NCBI RefSeq assembly: GCF_000745455.1
Contig: NZ_JQJI01000011.1
Location: 1 to 61,716 of the forward strand
Direction of reading: 5' to 3'
DNA length: 61,716 nucleotides
From: Mesoaciditoga lauensis cd-1655R = DSM 25116
Lineage (GTDB): Bacteria > Thermotogota > Thermotogae > Mesoaciditogales > Mesoaciditogaceae
How positions within the stretch are numbered: the first letter of the stretch is position 1; every line of letters begins with the position of its first letter. This document shows, one piece after another, positions 32,176 to 41,136 of this stretch. The notes beneath the pieces are model-generated. The model saw only the letters and a program-made list of their open reading frames with translations. It did not search any database and was not told where the DNA came from. The translations under genes and the position numbers were made by a program.

Positions 32176-33532
32176 TCTGAAGAAGTTGTATGACCTCATT
32201 CTCAATCATTACAAAGAAGTGGGGCAAGACTGTCCAGATTTGGAACAAATAAATAAAACAAATGGACAAATAACGATAGAGGAAATTTCTTCCATGTTTG
32301 AATGTTTGATGAAAAGCATTAAAGGGTACAGACGCGAGCTTGAAAATGCCTCCTTGATGATGGAAGCAAATCTCGAAGAGATCTCCAACACTTACGATCT
32401 GCTTTCAAGTTTGCTTGAGATAACAAACACTCTTTCAAAGAGTGTAAATCCTTACGATGTGGCTCTTGAAGTTGTGGATATAATTCAAAAAAACATTCCA
32501 TCCGAAGAAGTGGTTCTTTTCGTTTTGGATGAAGGAGAAGTGAAGAAATTCAGCCATACGAAAACCGATAAGGCTCAGCAATTTTTCGATTCCTACATGT
32601 TGACAAAAAGTCATAAAGCGGTTCTAGATGAGAAGACCCCTTTGATGGCCATACCAATAGAATCTGAAAACGAATTTTATGGAGCGTTTGTGTGCGTTGA
32701 GAAAAAAGGAGGCTCATTTTACAACGCTGCAGATAGAAAATTGGTGGAATCCACAGCGAAACAGTTAAGAACCGCTTTCAGCAACTACCGTTATTTCAAA
32801 GCTGAAGTTGAAAGGGCGGCAATTCAAAGAGAATTGTCCATAGCTTACGACATACAACAGCATCTCTTCCCAAAGAATTTTCCGGAAAAATTCAAGGTAG
32901 CCGGAACATCTATTCCCGCTCACGACGTTGGAGGGGACTATTACGATGCGTTTGAATTGGATGGAAAGCTTTTCATAACGATCGCAGATGTTTCCGGGAA
33001 AGGTGTGCCGGCTGCTTTGATAATGAGTTCTTTCAGAAGTTATTTGAAAGGGATCGTTCAAAGCGGCAAAAGCTTTTCGGAACTCATAAATTATTTCAAT
33101 CATCTCATTTCTCAGGATATATCTGAAGATCGCTTTGTCACCGCCGTCGTGGGAATAATAGATCCGATTAAATCCACGTTTGAATACGTTAATGCCGGCC
33201 ACGATCCAATAATACTTTCCAGAAATGGAGAACTCAGTTTTTTTGAAGCAAACGGTGTACCTTTCGGAATATTGGATGTTCCCAACGCTTACCAAATTCA
33301 GAAAATCGATTTGAAAAAGGGCGACGTTCTCGTGATGTACACCGATGGAGTTGCCGAAGCGAGAAACACAGATAATCAAGAGTACGGATTGGAAAGGTTG
33401 AACACTTTGGTAAAAGATTTCTACATGGCAGAACCCAGCGAAATGCTTCAAATGATCATATCAGATGTGGCTGACTTTTCCAATGGTGCAAAGCAACACG
33501 ATGATATAACCGTTCTAGTTGCAAAAATGTAA
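32153..33532 (+). CDS. GAF-like plus PP2C (SpoIIE/RsbU type) phosphatase
   Basis: A 459-residue protein. ATG 32153 lies six bases after TGGAGG; the in-frame TTG at 32147 is too close. Residues about 1-80 are helical, about 85-215 look like a GAF sensor, then a helix (RAAIQRELSIAYDIQQHLFP) leads into a PP2C SpoIIE domain at about 235-455. Metal-binding acidic motifs are DVGGDYYDAF, IADVSGKGVPAALIMS, YTDGVAEARN and HDDITVLVAKM. Such enzymes dephosphorylate anti-anti-sigma (STAS) proteins or similar targets. No STAS or RsbW gene is in the window, so the target is unknown. Translationally linked to the receiver upstream. Confidence 0.92.
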   Translation: MKSQEKNDLKKLYDLILNHYKEVGQDCPDLEQINKTNGQITIEEISSMFECLMKSIKGYRRELENASLMMEANLEEISNTYDLLSSLLEITNTLSKSVNPYDVALEVVDIIQKNIPSEEVVLFVLDEGEVKKFSHTKTDKAQQFFDSYMLTKSHKAVLDEKTPLMAIPIESENEFYGAFVCVEKKGGSFYNAADRKLVESTAKQLRTAFSNYRYFKAEVERAAIQRELSIAYDIQQHLFPKNFPEKFKVAGTSIPAHDVGGDYYDAFELDGKLFITIADVSGKGVPAALIMSSFRSYLKGIVQSGKSFSELINYFNHLISQDISEDRFVTAVVGIIDPIKSTFEYVNAGHDPIILSRNGELSFFEANGVPFGILDVPNAYQIQKIDLKKGDVLVMYTDGVAEARNTDNQEYGLERLNTLVKDFYMAEPSEMLQMIISDVADFSNGAKQHDDITVLVAKM

Positions 33533-33540
33533 ATGATTTT

Positions 33541-33550
33541 ATGTTAAAAT
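33541..33550 (+). promoter_or_regulatory. Possible promoter of the yebC operon
   Basis: ATGTTAAAAT matches the -10 region seen at 15081-15090. A TTGCAA 20 bases upstream is a poor -35. It lies 37 bases before the ATG. Confidence 0.4.
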
Positions 33551-33587
33551 AGTTTGAAAAACCATAAGAATTCAGGAGGGATTTTAA

Positions 33588-34349
33588 ATGTCTGGACATA
33601 ATAAGTGGGCCAACATTAAGCACAGAAAGGCGGCCCAGGATAGCAAACGTTCTGCAGAATTCACAAAGGTTATAAGGGAGCTTACCGTTGCGGCAAGAAC
33701 CGGTGGTGGAGATCCAAACATGAACCCAAGGCTTAGGACCGCCATAGATAAGGCCCGACAGGTCAACATGCCCAAGGACACAATCGAAAGAGCCATAAAA
33801 CGTGGAACTGGTGAGTTAGAAGGAGTAAACTACGAGGAAATAATGTACGAAGGTTACGCGCCGGCAGGAGTTGCCATGTACATTTCAACTCTTACCGACA
33901 ACAAAAACAGAACCACTGCTGATATAAGACACATTCTTTCCAAATACGGTGGCAACCTTGCAGAATCCGGAAGTGTTGCTTGGCAATTCGAAAGAAAAGG
34001 CATCATAAACGTGAAAAAAGAAGCCGTGGCAGATGGTGACGAATTTATGATGAGCGCCATCGATGCAGGTGCCGATGACATCAAGGAAGACGATGAAGGA
34101 TATGAAGTTGTCACAGCCCCTGAAAATCTTCTAAAAGTTGTCGATGCTTTAAAGAGCGCTGGGTACGAAATTGAATCGTACGAAAACACGTTCGTTCCAA
34201 AGATGACAGTTCATGTAACCGGAAAAGATGCGGAAAAAGTCTTACAAGTTATAAGCCTTATAGAAGATCTGGATGACGTTCAGGAAGTTTACGCCAACTT
34301 CGATATAGACGATGAAGAATTGGAAGAAATAATGTCAAGAATCGGATAA
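33588..34349 (+). CDS. yebC: YebC/PmpR-TACO1 family protein
   Basis: A 253-residue protein with the family start [18 protein letters not shown] and the motifs [31 protein letters not shown] and [15 protein letters not shown] precedes ATG 33588. YebC-type proteins act as translation factors relieving stalling at proline-rich stretches and, in some species, as DNA-binding regulators. It begins an eight-gene cluster that runs to 39875 with little intergenic space. Confidence 0.97.
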   Translation: MSGHNKWANIKHRKAAQDSKRSAEFTKVIRELTVAARTGGGDPNMNPRLRTAIDKARQVNMPKDTIERAIKRGTGELEGVNYEEIMYEGYAPAGVAMYISTLTDNKNRTTADIRHILSKYGGNLAESGSVAWQFERKGIINVKKEAVADGDEFMMSAIDAGADDIKEDDEGYEVVTAPENLLKVVDALKSAGYEIESYENTFVPKMTVHVTGKDAEKVLQVISLIEDLDDVQEVYANFDIDDEELEEIMSRIG

Positions 34350-34353
34350 TTAT

Positions 34354-35223
34354 ATGCTGAAAAAGGTTGACTTACATTTTCACAGCAATCATTCGGATGG
34401 CTCTTTAAGCGTCCCAGAAGTTTTGGAATTGGTAGCGCGGTCAAATGTAGAATTGGCTGCGCTTACTGATCATGATACGATAAAAGGCGTACCGGAAGCT
34501 TTTGAAGTTGCAAAGAAACTTGGGCTTTCTCTTTTAAGTGGAGTGGAAATTTCCACGATGTACGAAGATGGGGAAGTTCACATTTTAGGATACGATTTCG
34601 ATGTTGACGATGAAGAATTCAACACGTTTTTAAACAAAAGGTTCGAATCCAGGGCCAACAAAGTGGTAAAAATCGTGAGCAAACTTAACGCTATGGGATA
34701 CGATATAACTTTTGACGATGTGCTATCGCAATCACCGGGTCCTTTCGTGGGAAGGGTGAATGTGGCAAAAACTTTGATGGAAAAAGGATACATAAAGCAC
34801 GTCAAAGATGCATTCACGGATAAACTCATAGGGGACAAGGGAGCTGCTTACGTTGCGCCGGATGGCCTTTCTCCGAAAGAAGCCATCGAAAAAATTCACA
34901 ACGCTGGTGGAATTGCCGTTGTAGCCCATCCCGGTCTGTATAGAAGCCCTCATAAATACGGATTAAAAGAAGAAGACATACTTCGGATGGTTGAATGGGG
35001 GTTGGATGGTGTTGAAGCTTACCACTCTAAGCACACTTATTCAATTTCAAAATATTACCACAAATTGGCAATGATACACGGTTTGCTAGTCACGGTTGGA
35101 AGCGATTATCATTACGGCATCTATCCAATAGAATTCATAAACGTTCCGCGTGAAGTCGTATTCGAGCTGATGAAATTCTTTGAAAGGAGACAAGGCCTTC
35201 AAGTTAGCAAAAAATCACGGTAA
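34354..35223 (+). CDS. PHP-domain phosphoesterase (TrpH/RNase AM-like)
   Basis: A 289-residue PHP protein. Metal ligands are visible in VDLHFHSNHSDGS near the N-terminus, ALTDHDTIKGV near 38, SGVEISTMYEDGEVHILGYDF near 65, VVAHPGLYR near 190 and TVGSDYHYG near 250. The family includes 3',5'-nucleotide bisphosphate phosphatases and the 5'-3' exonuclease RNase AM. This exact role is likely but not proven by the motifs. The start ATG is four bases after the yebC stop. Confidence 0.92.
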   Translation: MLKKVDLHFHSNHSDGSLSVPEVLELVARSNVELAALTDHDTIKGVPEAFEVAKKLGLSLLSGVEISTMYEDGEVHILGYDFDVDDEEFNTFLNKRFESRANKVVKIVSKLNAMGYDITFDDVLSQSPGPFVGRVNVAKTLMEKGYIKHVKDAFTDKLIGDKGAAYVAPDGLSPKEAIEKIHNAGGIAVVAHPGLYRSPHKYGLKEEDILRMVEWGLDGVEAYHSKHTYSISKYYHKLAMIHGLLVTVGSDYHYGIYPIEFINVPREVVFELMKFFERRQGLQVSKKSR

Positions 35224-35235
35224 CAGGCCGAATCC

Positions 35236-36174
35236 ATGAAGAAAAGTGTTTTTATTTTCACCCTATTTCTGGCACTTTTTGTAGATGTTTTGTACGCCAA
35301 ACCTACCAGCAAATTCAAATTAGAAATGGGACCTTACCTTTCTTCGCAAAGTTTTGAATTGGGAGTGAAAGGGAATTTTTCCCTTAATTTTTGGGTTGCA
35401 CATGTTGAAAGTGATCTTTTCGTAAGCGTGTCCGCTACAAACAACACGATAAAAATCACTCCTCACTCTTCGAATGTGATTCACTACGCGAAATTCGATT
35501 GGAAAAACGTCGTGGTGGAATATGGCGCCACTCAGACACATTCCAATTTATTTTTGACTACCTGGGACGTTGGGAAAATACCATCAGGTTGGAAAAATGG
35601 AATAAAGATAGGGAATGAAAATAACTCTCTTTCCATTTTTTTAGACAGAGACACTTACGATGTTGAATATCTCTCTTCTTTCTTCTTTTCGGATTTTTGG
35701 TGGTATGAAAACGCTGCTATGTTTACCGTAGGGCTTCCAACTGGTTTACTTTCTTTGAACGGAGGGAAATTTAACGATTCTTATTTTATAGGAATAGGCG
35801 GAAAATATGGAAATTTCTCCGCTGCACTCGTTGGGTTTTCGAATGCCGAAATGGTCTTCCAAAATATGGATACGAATTATCAAATTCCTTCAAGATACGT
35901 CGGGATCTTCGAATACAACGATGACAATTTGAAAGTATCATTTGCCATGAGTGAGAACGAATTTTATCTTGACTCTTCTGCGAACTTCAGTTTTTTACAA
36001 ACTGACATCACCCTATGGGCATCTATGAAGTATGTGGACACCATTCCCTTCAAGATGAAGGTAAATGGTGGAATAGGGCTATTCCGAAAGATCGCAAAAG
36101 ATACCTCACTTTTCTTGAAAGCTTCTTACGATGAAAAAGCAACTCTATGGTTTGGAACAGAATGGGGGTTTTAG
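35236..36174 (+). CDS. Putative outer-membrane beta-barrel protein
   Basis: A 312-residue protein with a cleavable signal peptide (SVFIFTLFLALFVDVLYA-K). The mature part is made of alternating polar and hydrophobic stretches of 8-12 residues separated by short turns, rich in aromatic residues, and it ends in phenylalanine (LWFGTEWGF), the classic C-terminal signal of outer-membrane barrels. No known family is recognised. It sits between a PHP enzyme and cheR in a housekeeping operon, so gene context does not tell its role. A toga-type outer-membrane porin is a reasonable guess. Confidence 0.7.
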   Translation: MKKSVFIFTLFLALFVDVLYAKPTSKFKLEMGPYLSSQSFELGVKGNFSLNFWVAHVESDLFVSVSATNNTIKITPHSSNVIHYAKFDWKNVVVEYGATQTHSNLFLTTWDVGKIPSGWKNGIKIGNENNSLSIFLDRDTYDVEYLSSFFFSDFWWYENAAMFTVGLPTGLLSLNGGKFNDSYFIGIGGKYGNFSAALVGFSNAEMVFQNMDTNYQIPSRYVGIFEYNDDNLKVSFAMSENEFYLDSSANFSFLQTDITLWASMKYVDTIPFKMKVNGGIGLFRKIAKDTSLFLKASYDEKATLWFGTEWGF

Positions 36175-36177
36175 CAG

Positions 36178-36966
36178 ATGTTGGACAACGAATCGTTCAT
36201 GAAATTCGCAGACGCTATAAGAAGAAAATTGAACTTCGATATGTCTGGGTACAAATTGGAGAGAATGAAGAGGAGAGTGGATTTTCTCATAAGAAAATAC
36301 GGCTTTGAGGATTACAGTGATTATTTGAAAATCCTGGACGGCGATCCTTCAAAGCAAAGAGAATTCTTCGACAGGATCACGATAAACGTCACGGAATTTT
36401 TCAGAAATCCCGACAAATGGGAAAAATTTAAACGTTACATCGCAGAAGAAATGAAAGTAACGCCACGTGGAACCATTTGGAGTGCGGGGTGTGCAAGTGG
36501 AGAAGAGCCGTACTCTGTAGCCATAATGTTGGAGGAAATGAACGCTTCTCCAATTAATTATAAAGTGTTAGCCTCTGATCTGGATCCAAATATCCTTGAA
36601 GTTGCGAAGAAGGGAATTTACGATCAGAGATCCTTGGTTAACATAAAAGAATCGTTGAGAGATAAATACTTCAAAAAACTGGATGATGGTCGTTACCAAG
36701 TTGTGGATAAAATTAAAGAGCGAGTGACTTTTCGAAGGCAAAATTTGCTTTCCGATCCATTTGAAAAGAATTTGATGGCCATATTGTGCAGAAACGTCGT
36801 CATATATTTCGAAATGGAAGCTAAAGAAAAGTTGTACAAAAAATTCGCAGATGCTTTGAAACCAGGAGGAATACTTTTCGTCGGTGGAACAGAAAGGATA
36901 TTCAACAGTCGCAAGATTAATTTGGAACCTGTAGAACCATTTTTCTACAAAAAAGCTTTGACCTGA
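36178..36966 (+). CDS. cheR: CheR-type protein-glutamate O-methyltransferase
   Basis: A 262-residue methyltransferase. Residues about 5-60 form the CheR N-terminal helical domain. The SAM-binding domain contains RITINVTEFFRNPDKW, TIWSAGCASGEEPYSVAIML, VLASDLDPNILEVAKKGIY and LLSDPF..NLMAILCRNVVIYF. It adds methyl groups from S-adenosylmethionine to glutamates of chemoreceptors. No cheB or receptor gene is nearby; it shares the operon with lspA and rluD. The length and motifs argue for an active enzyme. Confidence 0.95.
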   Translation: MLDNESFMKFADAIRRKLNFDMSGYKLERMKRRVDFLIRKYGFEDYSDYLKILDGDPSKQREFFDRITINVTEFFRNPDKWEKFKRYIAEEMKVTPRGTIWSAGCASGEEPYSVAIMLEEMNASPINYKVLASDLDPNILEVAKKGIYDQRSLVNIKESLRDKYFKKLDDGRYQVVDKIKERVTFRRQNLLSDPFEKNLMAILCRNVVIYFEMEAKEKLYKKFADALKPGGILFVGGTERIFNSRKINLEPVEPFFYKKALT

Positions 36967-36967
36967 A

Positions 36968-37423
36968 ATGTGGATAGAATGGTTTGTAATGGCAACGGTA
37001 ATCGCTTCTGATCAGATAACCAAATATCTGATAGAAACTCACATGCACCTTTGGCAATCTGTGGTTGTAATAAAAAACGTTTTGAATCTGACGTATGCCA
37101 AAAACAAGGGAATGGGTTTTAGCGTGTTTCAAAGTAATCCAAAGCTCGTGGAGTATTTGGTAATTCCGACAATCATCGTTCTAGTGGCGTTTTCAATCTT
37201 ATGGAAAGATAAAAAAGATTGGTTTTTTGAGCTTTCCATGGGACTGATAATCGGTGGCGCGTTTTCCAACGCTTTAAACAGGTTAATATCCGGAACGGTG
37301 ACTGACTTCATTCAGTTGCCATATTGGCCTATCTTCAATGTGGCAGATTCGTGTGTCGTTGCAGGTGCAATAGGGATAGGCATTTATTTTTTGAAGAGAG
37401 AGAAAAAAGTTGGAAAAGATTGA
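36968..37423 (+). CDS. lspA: Lipoprotein signal peptidase II with altered motif
   Basis: A 151-residue four-helix membrane aspartic peptidase that removes signal peptides from lipoproteins. ATG 36968 is two bases after the cheR stop. Asp15 (SDQITKYL) is conserved, as are D113 (TVTDFI) and D127 (FNVADS). These match the catalytic pair Asp124/Asp143 of the P. aeruginosa enzyme. However, the normally invariant Asp of the NxxDR motif (Asp102 in B. subtilis) is Asn104 here (GGAFSNALNR, codon AAC), and the usual NTGAAF motif reads NKGMGF. The genome makes several lipoproteins, so activity is needed from this or another copy. Confidence 0.9.
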   Translation: MWIEWFVMATVIASDQITKYLIETHMHLWQSVVVIKNVLNLTYAKNKGMGFSVFQSNPKLVEYLVIPTIIVLVAFSILWKDKKDWFFELSMGLIIGGAFSNALNRLISGTVTDFIQLPYWPIFNVADSCVVAGAIGIGIYFLKREKKVGKD

Positions 37424-38333
37424 ACTTAAAGTTACAACTCGTGAAGCTGGAAGAAGAATAGACGTAGCTTTAATGGAATTTGCACCTCCACACACTTCCA
37501 GAACTGTCATTCAAAACTTAATAAAGATGGGGAAAGTCACGGTAAATTCAAATCCAACAAAACCGTCTTACAAGTTGAAAGACGGGGATTTTGTGGAAGC
37601 CGTCTTTCCGCCACCTGAAATGCCGATCATTCCAGCCGAAGAAATTCCGTTGAGCGTAATATACGAAGATGAGCATATTATAGTGATAAATAAGCAAGCT
37701 GGCCTTGTCACTCATCCAACCGTTAAGAAAACCACTGGAACGCTTGTCAATGCTTTGTTATGGAGATTTAAAAAAGACAACGGGCAGCCTTTTATCGTTC
37801 ATAGGCTGGACAAAGATACATCCGGTGTTATTTTAGTCGCAAAGGATCCAGAAACCCAAAGGCTTCTTTCAGCCCAGTTCAAGGCAAGAAAGACAAGAAA
37901 AGTGTACTTGGCGCTTGTTGAAGGTACACCCTTGGAAAAAAAAGGTGAAATAAACGCACCCATTGCCAGAAATCCGCAAGTGAGAACGAGGATGGACATA
38001 TTAAGTTGGGGAAGAAACGCGGTAAGCAGATATGAAACTTTGAAAACGTTCAAAATGTGGAGTCTTTTAAAGATAAGAATATTAACTGGCAGGACACATC
38101 AGATAAGGGTTCACATGAAACATATAGGCCATCCCGTTGTGGGAGATCAGATATATGGGATTAAGCCGGCATATCCTCTGGAATGGGTGAAAAGGCAGTT
38201 GCTCCATGCAGCTATTTTAGAAATTAATCACCCATTCACAAATGAGCCGATGAGATTTGTGGCCCCTTTGGCCGACGATTTTAAAAAAGCGTTAAAAGAG
38301 ATAGCCACTGAAGGAGAAAAAGATGTTCGGTAG
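37410..38333 (+). CDS. rluD: RluD-like 23S rRNA pseudouridine synthase
   Basis: A 307-residue enzyme. The N-terminal S4 domain (GRRIDVALMEFAPPHTSRTVIQNLI) is followed by the RluA-type catalytic domain. The signature FIVHRLDKDTSGVILVAKD carries the catalytic Asp in HRLDKDTSG. Later motifs are LTGRTHQIRVHMKHIGHPVVGD and LLHAAILEI. TTG 37410 overlaps the end of lspA by 14 bases. It converts uridines to pseudouridine in 23S rRNA helix 69, judging by the subfamily; RluB/C-type specificity cannot be excluded by eye. Confidence 0.93.
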   Translation: MEKIELKVTTREAGRRIDVALMEFAPPHTSRTVIQNLIKMGKVTVNSNPTKPSYKLKDGDFVEAVFPPPEMPIIPAEEIPLSVIYEDEHIIVINKQAGLVTHPTVKKTTGTLVNALLWRFKKDNGQPFIVHRLDKDTSGVILVAKDPETQRLLSAQFKARKTRKVYLALVEGTPLEKKGEINAPIARNPQVRTRMDILSWGRNAVSRYETLKTFKMWSLLKIRILTGRTHQIRVHMKHIGHPVVGDQIYGIKPAYPLEWVKRQLLHAAILEINHPFTNEPMRFVAPLADDFKKALKEIATEGEKDVR

Positions 38334-38997
38334 AATGTTTTTCATCCAAGCATTAGGTGCCACACCAGGCGTGTTAATAGCCATAACAATTCATGAGTTT
38401 TTCCATGGACTAAGCGCTTATTGGTGCGGTGATGACACGGCAAAAAAAGCAGGTAGGTTATCTTTAAATCCGATAAAACACCTAGATCCCATAGGAACGC
38501 TAACGCTCATCTTTTTTCATTTTGGTTGGGCACGACCCGTGCCAGTGAATTTCTGGAAGTTCAAGCATCTGAAAAGGGATACGGTACTTGTTTCAATAGC
38601 CGGCCCTCTTTCAAACCTTGTAGCTGGATTTGTAACAGAGGCCATATTCATAAAAACGGGATTTTATCAATACGCAAGGTACTCTCCCCTTCTTTTCAAC
38701 ATCTTTCCAAACATGAGTGCCAGCCCTTACATTTCTTATTTGGCAGACGTCACGGCTTGGTTTATCTTGATCAACTACGTTTTGTTCATTTTTAATTTGA
38801 TCCCCGTTCCTCCATTGGATGGTGCAAAAGTTTTAATGGCCTTTTTACCAAGTAAATACATGAATTGGATGTTAAAATATGAGATGTACGGTACGATAAT
38901 ATTGTTGGTTCTGATTTTTTTTGGCATAGTTAATGTTATACTCAATCCAGCACTTGTATGGGTGTTAAATGTAACTGCACGGCTTTTTGCAATGTGA
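38323..38997 (+). CDS. Site-2 protease family (M50) membrane metallopeptidase
   Basis: A 224-residue polytopic protein. The zinc motif HEFFH (in ITIHEFFHGLSAYWCG) lies in the first membrane helix, and the third ligand is in NLIPVPPLDGAKVL. Between them are GRLSLNPIKHLDPIGTL and SIAGPLSNLVAG, typical of the short YwhC/Rv-like S2P group without PDZ domains. Such enzymes cleave membrane-embedded substrates; the substrate here is unknown. ATG 38323 overlaps rluD by 11 bases. Confidence 0.94.
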   Translation: MFGRMFFIQALGATPGVLIAITIHEFFHGLSAYWCGDDTAKKAGRLSLNPIKHLDPIGTLTLIFFHFGWARPVPVNFWKFKHLKRDTVLVSIAGPLSNLVAGFVTEAIFIKTGFYQYARYSPLLFNIFPNMSASPYISYLADVTAWFILINYVLFIFNLIPVPPLDGAKVLMAFLPSKYMNWMLKYEMYGTIILLVLIFFGIVNVILNPALVWVLNVTARLFAM

Positions 38998-39011
38998 AGA
39001 GGTGAAAAAGA

Positions 39012-39875
39012 TTGAAGAGTGATATAAAAGTTTACGTACCAGATGAATTGGAAGATTTAAAAAAATCTATAGATTTAATGGCAAATTTATCCGATGAAGA
39101 TGAAGCAGACGTCATCTTTTCCGAATTCCCAATAAAAAGTGATAAACCTCTTTGTATAAAAAGTGAAGGTGGCTTTGATGTCCTTTACGGAACGGCAAAA
39201 ACTCATATTCCAAGTGCTGACCCGTTGTTGGCGATGGGAGTAGGGCTTTCACTTCAAATGGGATTCAAAGAGATGTTTGTGTCCAAAATTAGAATGCGTT
39301 CGATGATAAGCCGTATGCTTCAAAGTTTTATAGTCAACAGCGAAGTGGAAGATGCCCATGGTTTAAGCCATTCCGAGCGGGTAACTAAATTGGTGGAAAA
39401 ATTCGCGCCAACGCTTGGCATCGTTGGAGATGAACTCGATCTGCTGCGAGAATATTCGATGCTTCACGATGTGGGAAAAATAGGACTTGAACAACTCATG
39501 TTGTATACCCCAACCAGAATGAGAATGTGGTTGCACGATGGAACAGATCATACCGTTGTGGGTTCGATATTTCTCGCAACAACTCTGGTGCTGGATGATG
39601 CGGCACCGATAGCACGCAGTCACCATGAAAAATGGAACGGTCAAGGGTATCCAGATGGCTTAAAAGGAGAAGAAATACCTTATTATGCCAGGTTAATAGG
39701 CATATGCGACTTCTACGATGAAGCTTTAAACACCGTTTCGTCTGAAATACTTGGCAGGCCTTTGGGGAAAAATGAGGTTGTTGAGCTGATAGAAAAAGAA
39801 GCAGGGGAATCGTTTGATCCCGTATTGGCAAAGAAATTCGTGGATTTTATTAGAAAAGAGAACACTTTAGAATAA
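39012..39875 (+). CDS. HD-GYP domain protein, putative cyclic-di-GMP phosphodiesterase
   Basis: A 287-residue protein beginning at TTG 39012 behind AGAGGTGAAAAAG. Residues about 1-95 are an unrecognised mixed domain. The HD-GYP part contains SHSERVTKLVEKFAP, MLHDVGKIGLEQLM near 150, HTVVGSIFL and HHEKWNGQGYPDGLKGEEIP near 204. The two HD metal residues and the GYP loop are intact, so hydrolysis of cyclic di-GMP or a related dinucleotide is expected. No diguanylate cyclase is in the window. It is the last gene of the yebC cluster and converges on the SRP RNA gene. Confidence 0.92.
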   Translation: MKSDIKVYVPDELEDLKKSIDLMANLSDEDEADVIFSEFPIKSDKPLCIKSEGGFDVLYGTAKTHIPSADPLLAMGVGLSLQMGFKEMFVSKIRMRSMISRMLQSFIVNSEVEDAHGLSHSERVTKLVEKFAPTLGIVGDELDLLREYSMLHDVGKIGLEQLMLYTPTRMRMWLHDGTDHTVVGSIFLATTLVLDDAAPIARSHHEKWNGQGYPDGLKGEEIPYYARLIGICDFYDEALNTVSSEILGRPLGKNEVVELIEKEAGESFDPVLAKKFVDFIRKENTLE

Positions 39876-39883
39876 ATGAAAAG

Positions 39884-40155
39884 ACACCGTGCGGCTGTCT
39901 TCGAATGTATTGCTACAGGGCGGTACCTATCCTAAAAGCTCCAGCAAGGCTACCCCACGTCACCCAGAAGTGGCCACTTATGGCTGCTTCCTCTCGGACC
40001 TGACCAGATTCGTGGTTTTCCGCTGCGTGGGACCCTGCTTTCAACACTCCAAGATAGGCCCTTTCCGTGCAGCAACCATCCTGTGACAACCATCAGCCCC
40101 GCATAAAGCGGATTTCGGGTAGAGGGAACCGCTAACTCCCCGCCTAGCACGGTGT
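39884..40155 (-). ncRNA. ffs: Signal recognition particle RNA, large bacterial type
   Basis: The minus strand shows a complete SRP RNA of about 272 nt. The ends ACACCGTGC and GCACGGTGT pair. The conserved 5' domain CTAGGCGGGGAGTTAGCGG with TACCCGAAATCCGC forms the Alu-like part found in Firmicutes and Thermotogota. The helix 8 apical region GGTCAGGTCCGAGAGGAAGC matches the universal Ffh-binding site, with GGAA read here as GAGAGGAA. A T-rich stretch follows. The RNA binds Ffh and targets nascent membrane proteins to FtsY/SecYEG. Frames open across it on either strand are chance. Confidence 0.95.
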
Positions 40156-40209
40156 CCAAAAGAGATTTTATCACAAACTTTGTTTATTTCAAAGAAAGTG
40201 GAGGGAGAT

Positions 40210-41136
40210 ATGAAAGTACTAGGAATAGATTTAGGTGGAACCAACGTTGCAATGGCCGTTGTAAACGAAAATGGCGAAATACTCGTAAGAAAAACCATCG
40301 AAACTAAAGTTCAAGAAGGTTTTGAAAAAGTGGTAGAAAGAATATCAAAAGCGGCCAACGAGATAATAAGCGAAGTTGGAGGCGTTTCAAAAATCGGAAT
40401 AGGCTCTCCCGGTTCCATAGATCACAAAAATGGGCTTGTGAGATTTTCGCCAAATTTTCCAGGGTGGATAAACGTTCCGCTTTCCAAGGAAATAGAAAAG
40501 AGAACAGGCGTGGGTGTAACGCTTGAAAACGATGCCAACGCTTTTGTCATGGGTGAAAAGTGGTTTGGTAAAGGAAAAGGTTACACGGATATAATAGGCA
40601 TCACACTTGGAACGGGTGTAGGTGGAGGAGTTATAACAGGAGGCATGCTTTTGCGTGGCCATAAAGGCATAGGCGCAGAACTCGGACACGTGGTCGTAGA
40701 TCCCAACGGATATCCTTGCGGATGTGGGAACCATGGATGTCTTGAAACCATCGCTTCGGCTACCGGCATTTCCCGCTTGGCAAGGGAGTGGAAAGAAAGA
40801 TATCCGAATAGCATTATATCGGAATTTACCGCCAAAGCGGTGATGGACGCTGCACGCCAAGGCGATCCTTTGGGGGTTAAAGTGTTGGAAATAGTCTCCC
40901 AAGCTCTTGGTATAGCCCTTGGAAGTCTCATACACATTTTTAACCCACAATTAATAGTGATCGGCGGGGGTGTTTCCCGCGCGGGTGATGTATTGCTATC
41001 GGCGGTTAAGAAACGTACACGCGAAAACGTCATGAGATCCTTCTGGGACACTTACGAAATAGTCCTCAGCGATCTAGTTGACGATGCCGGAATATTTGGG
41101 GCCGCATCGATGGGTTTTGAGGAAATAAAGAGTTAG
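40210..41136 (+). CDS. ROK family sugar kinase (glucokinase-like)
   Basis: A 308-residue kinase. ATG 40210 is chosen because GGAGGGAGAT sits just upstream. Family features include the phosphate motif LGIDLGGTNVAMAV at the N-terminus, catalytic-region LENDANAFVMGEKWFGKG, GITLGTGVGGGVI and the ROK zinc motif AELGHVVVDPNG..CGCGNHGCLE. It should phosphorylate glucose or a related sugar with ATP, feeding glycolysis. There is no DNA-binding domain, so it is an enzyme rather than a ROK repressor. Its last 71 bases overlap an opposing small gene. Confidence 0.93.
   Translation: MKVLGIDLGGTNVAMAVVNENGEILVRKTIETKVQEGFEKVVERISKAANEIISEVGGVSKIGIGSPGSIDHKNGLVRFSPNFPGWINVPLSKEIEKRTGVGVTLENDANAFVMGEKWFGKGKGYTDIIGITLGTGVGGGVITGGMLLRGHKGIGAELGHVVVDPNGYPCGCGNHGCLETIASATGISRLAREWKERYPNSIISEFTAKAVMDAARQGDPLGVKVLEIVSQALGIALGSLIHIFNPQLIVIGGGVSRAGDVLLSAVKKRTRENVMRSFWDTYEIVLSDLVDDAGIFGAASMGFEEIKS

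Noticed and set aside
39889-40298. Frames over the SRP RNA region on both strands
   Set aside because: The region is fully explained by a structured SRP RNA with the conserved Ffh-binding loop.
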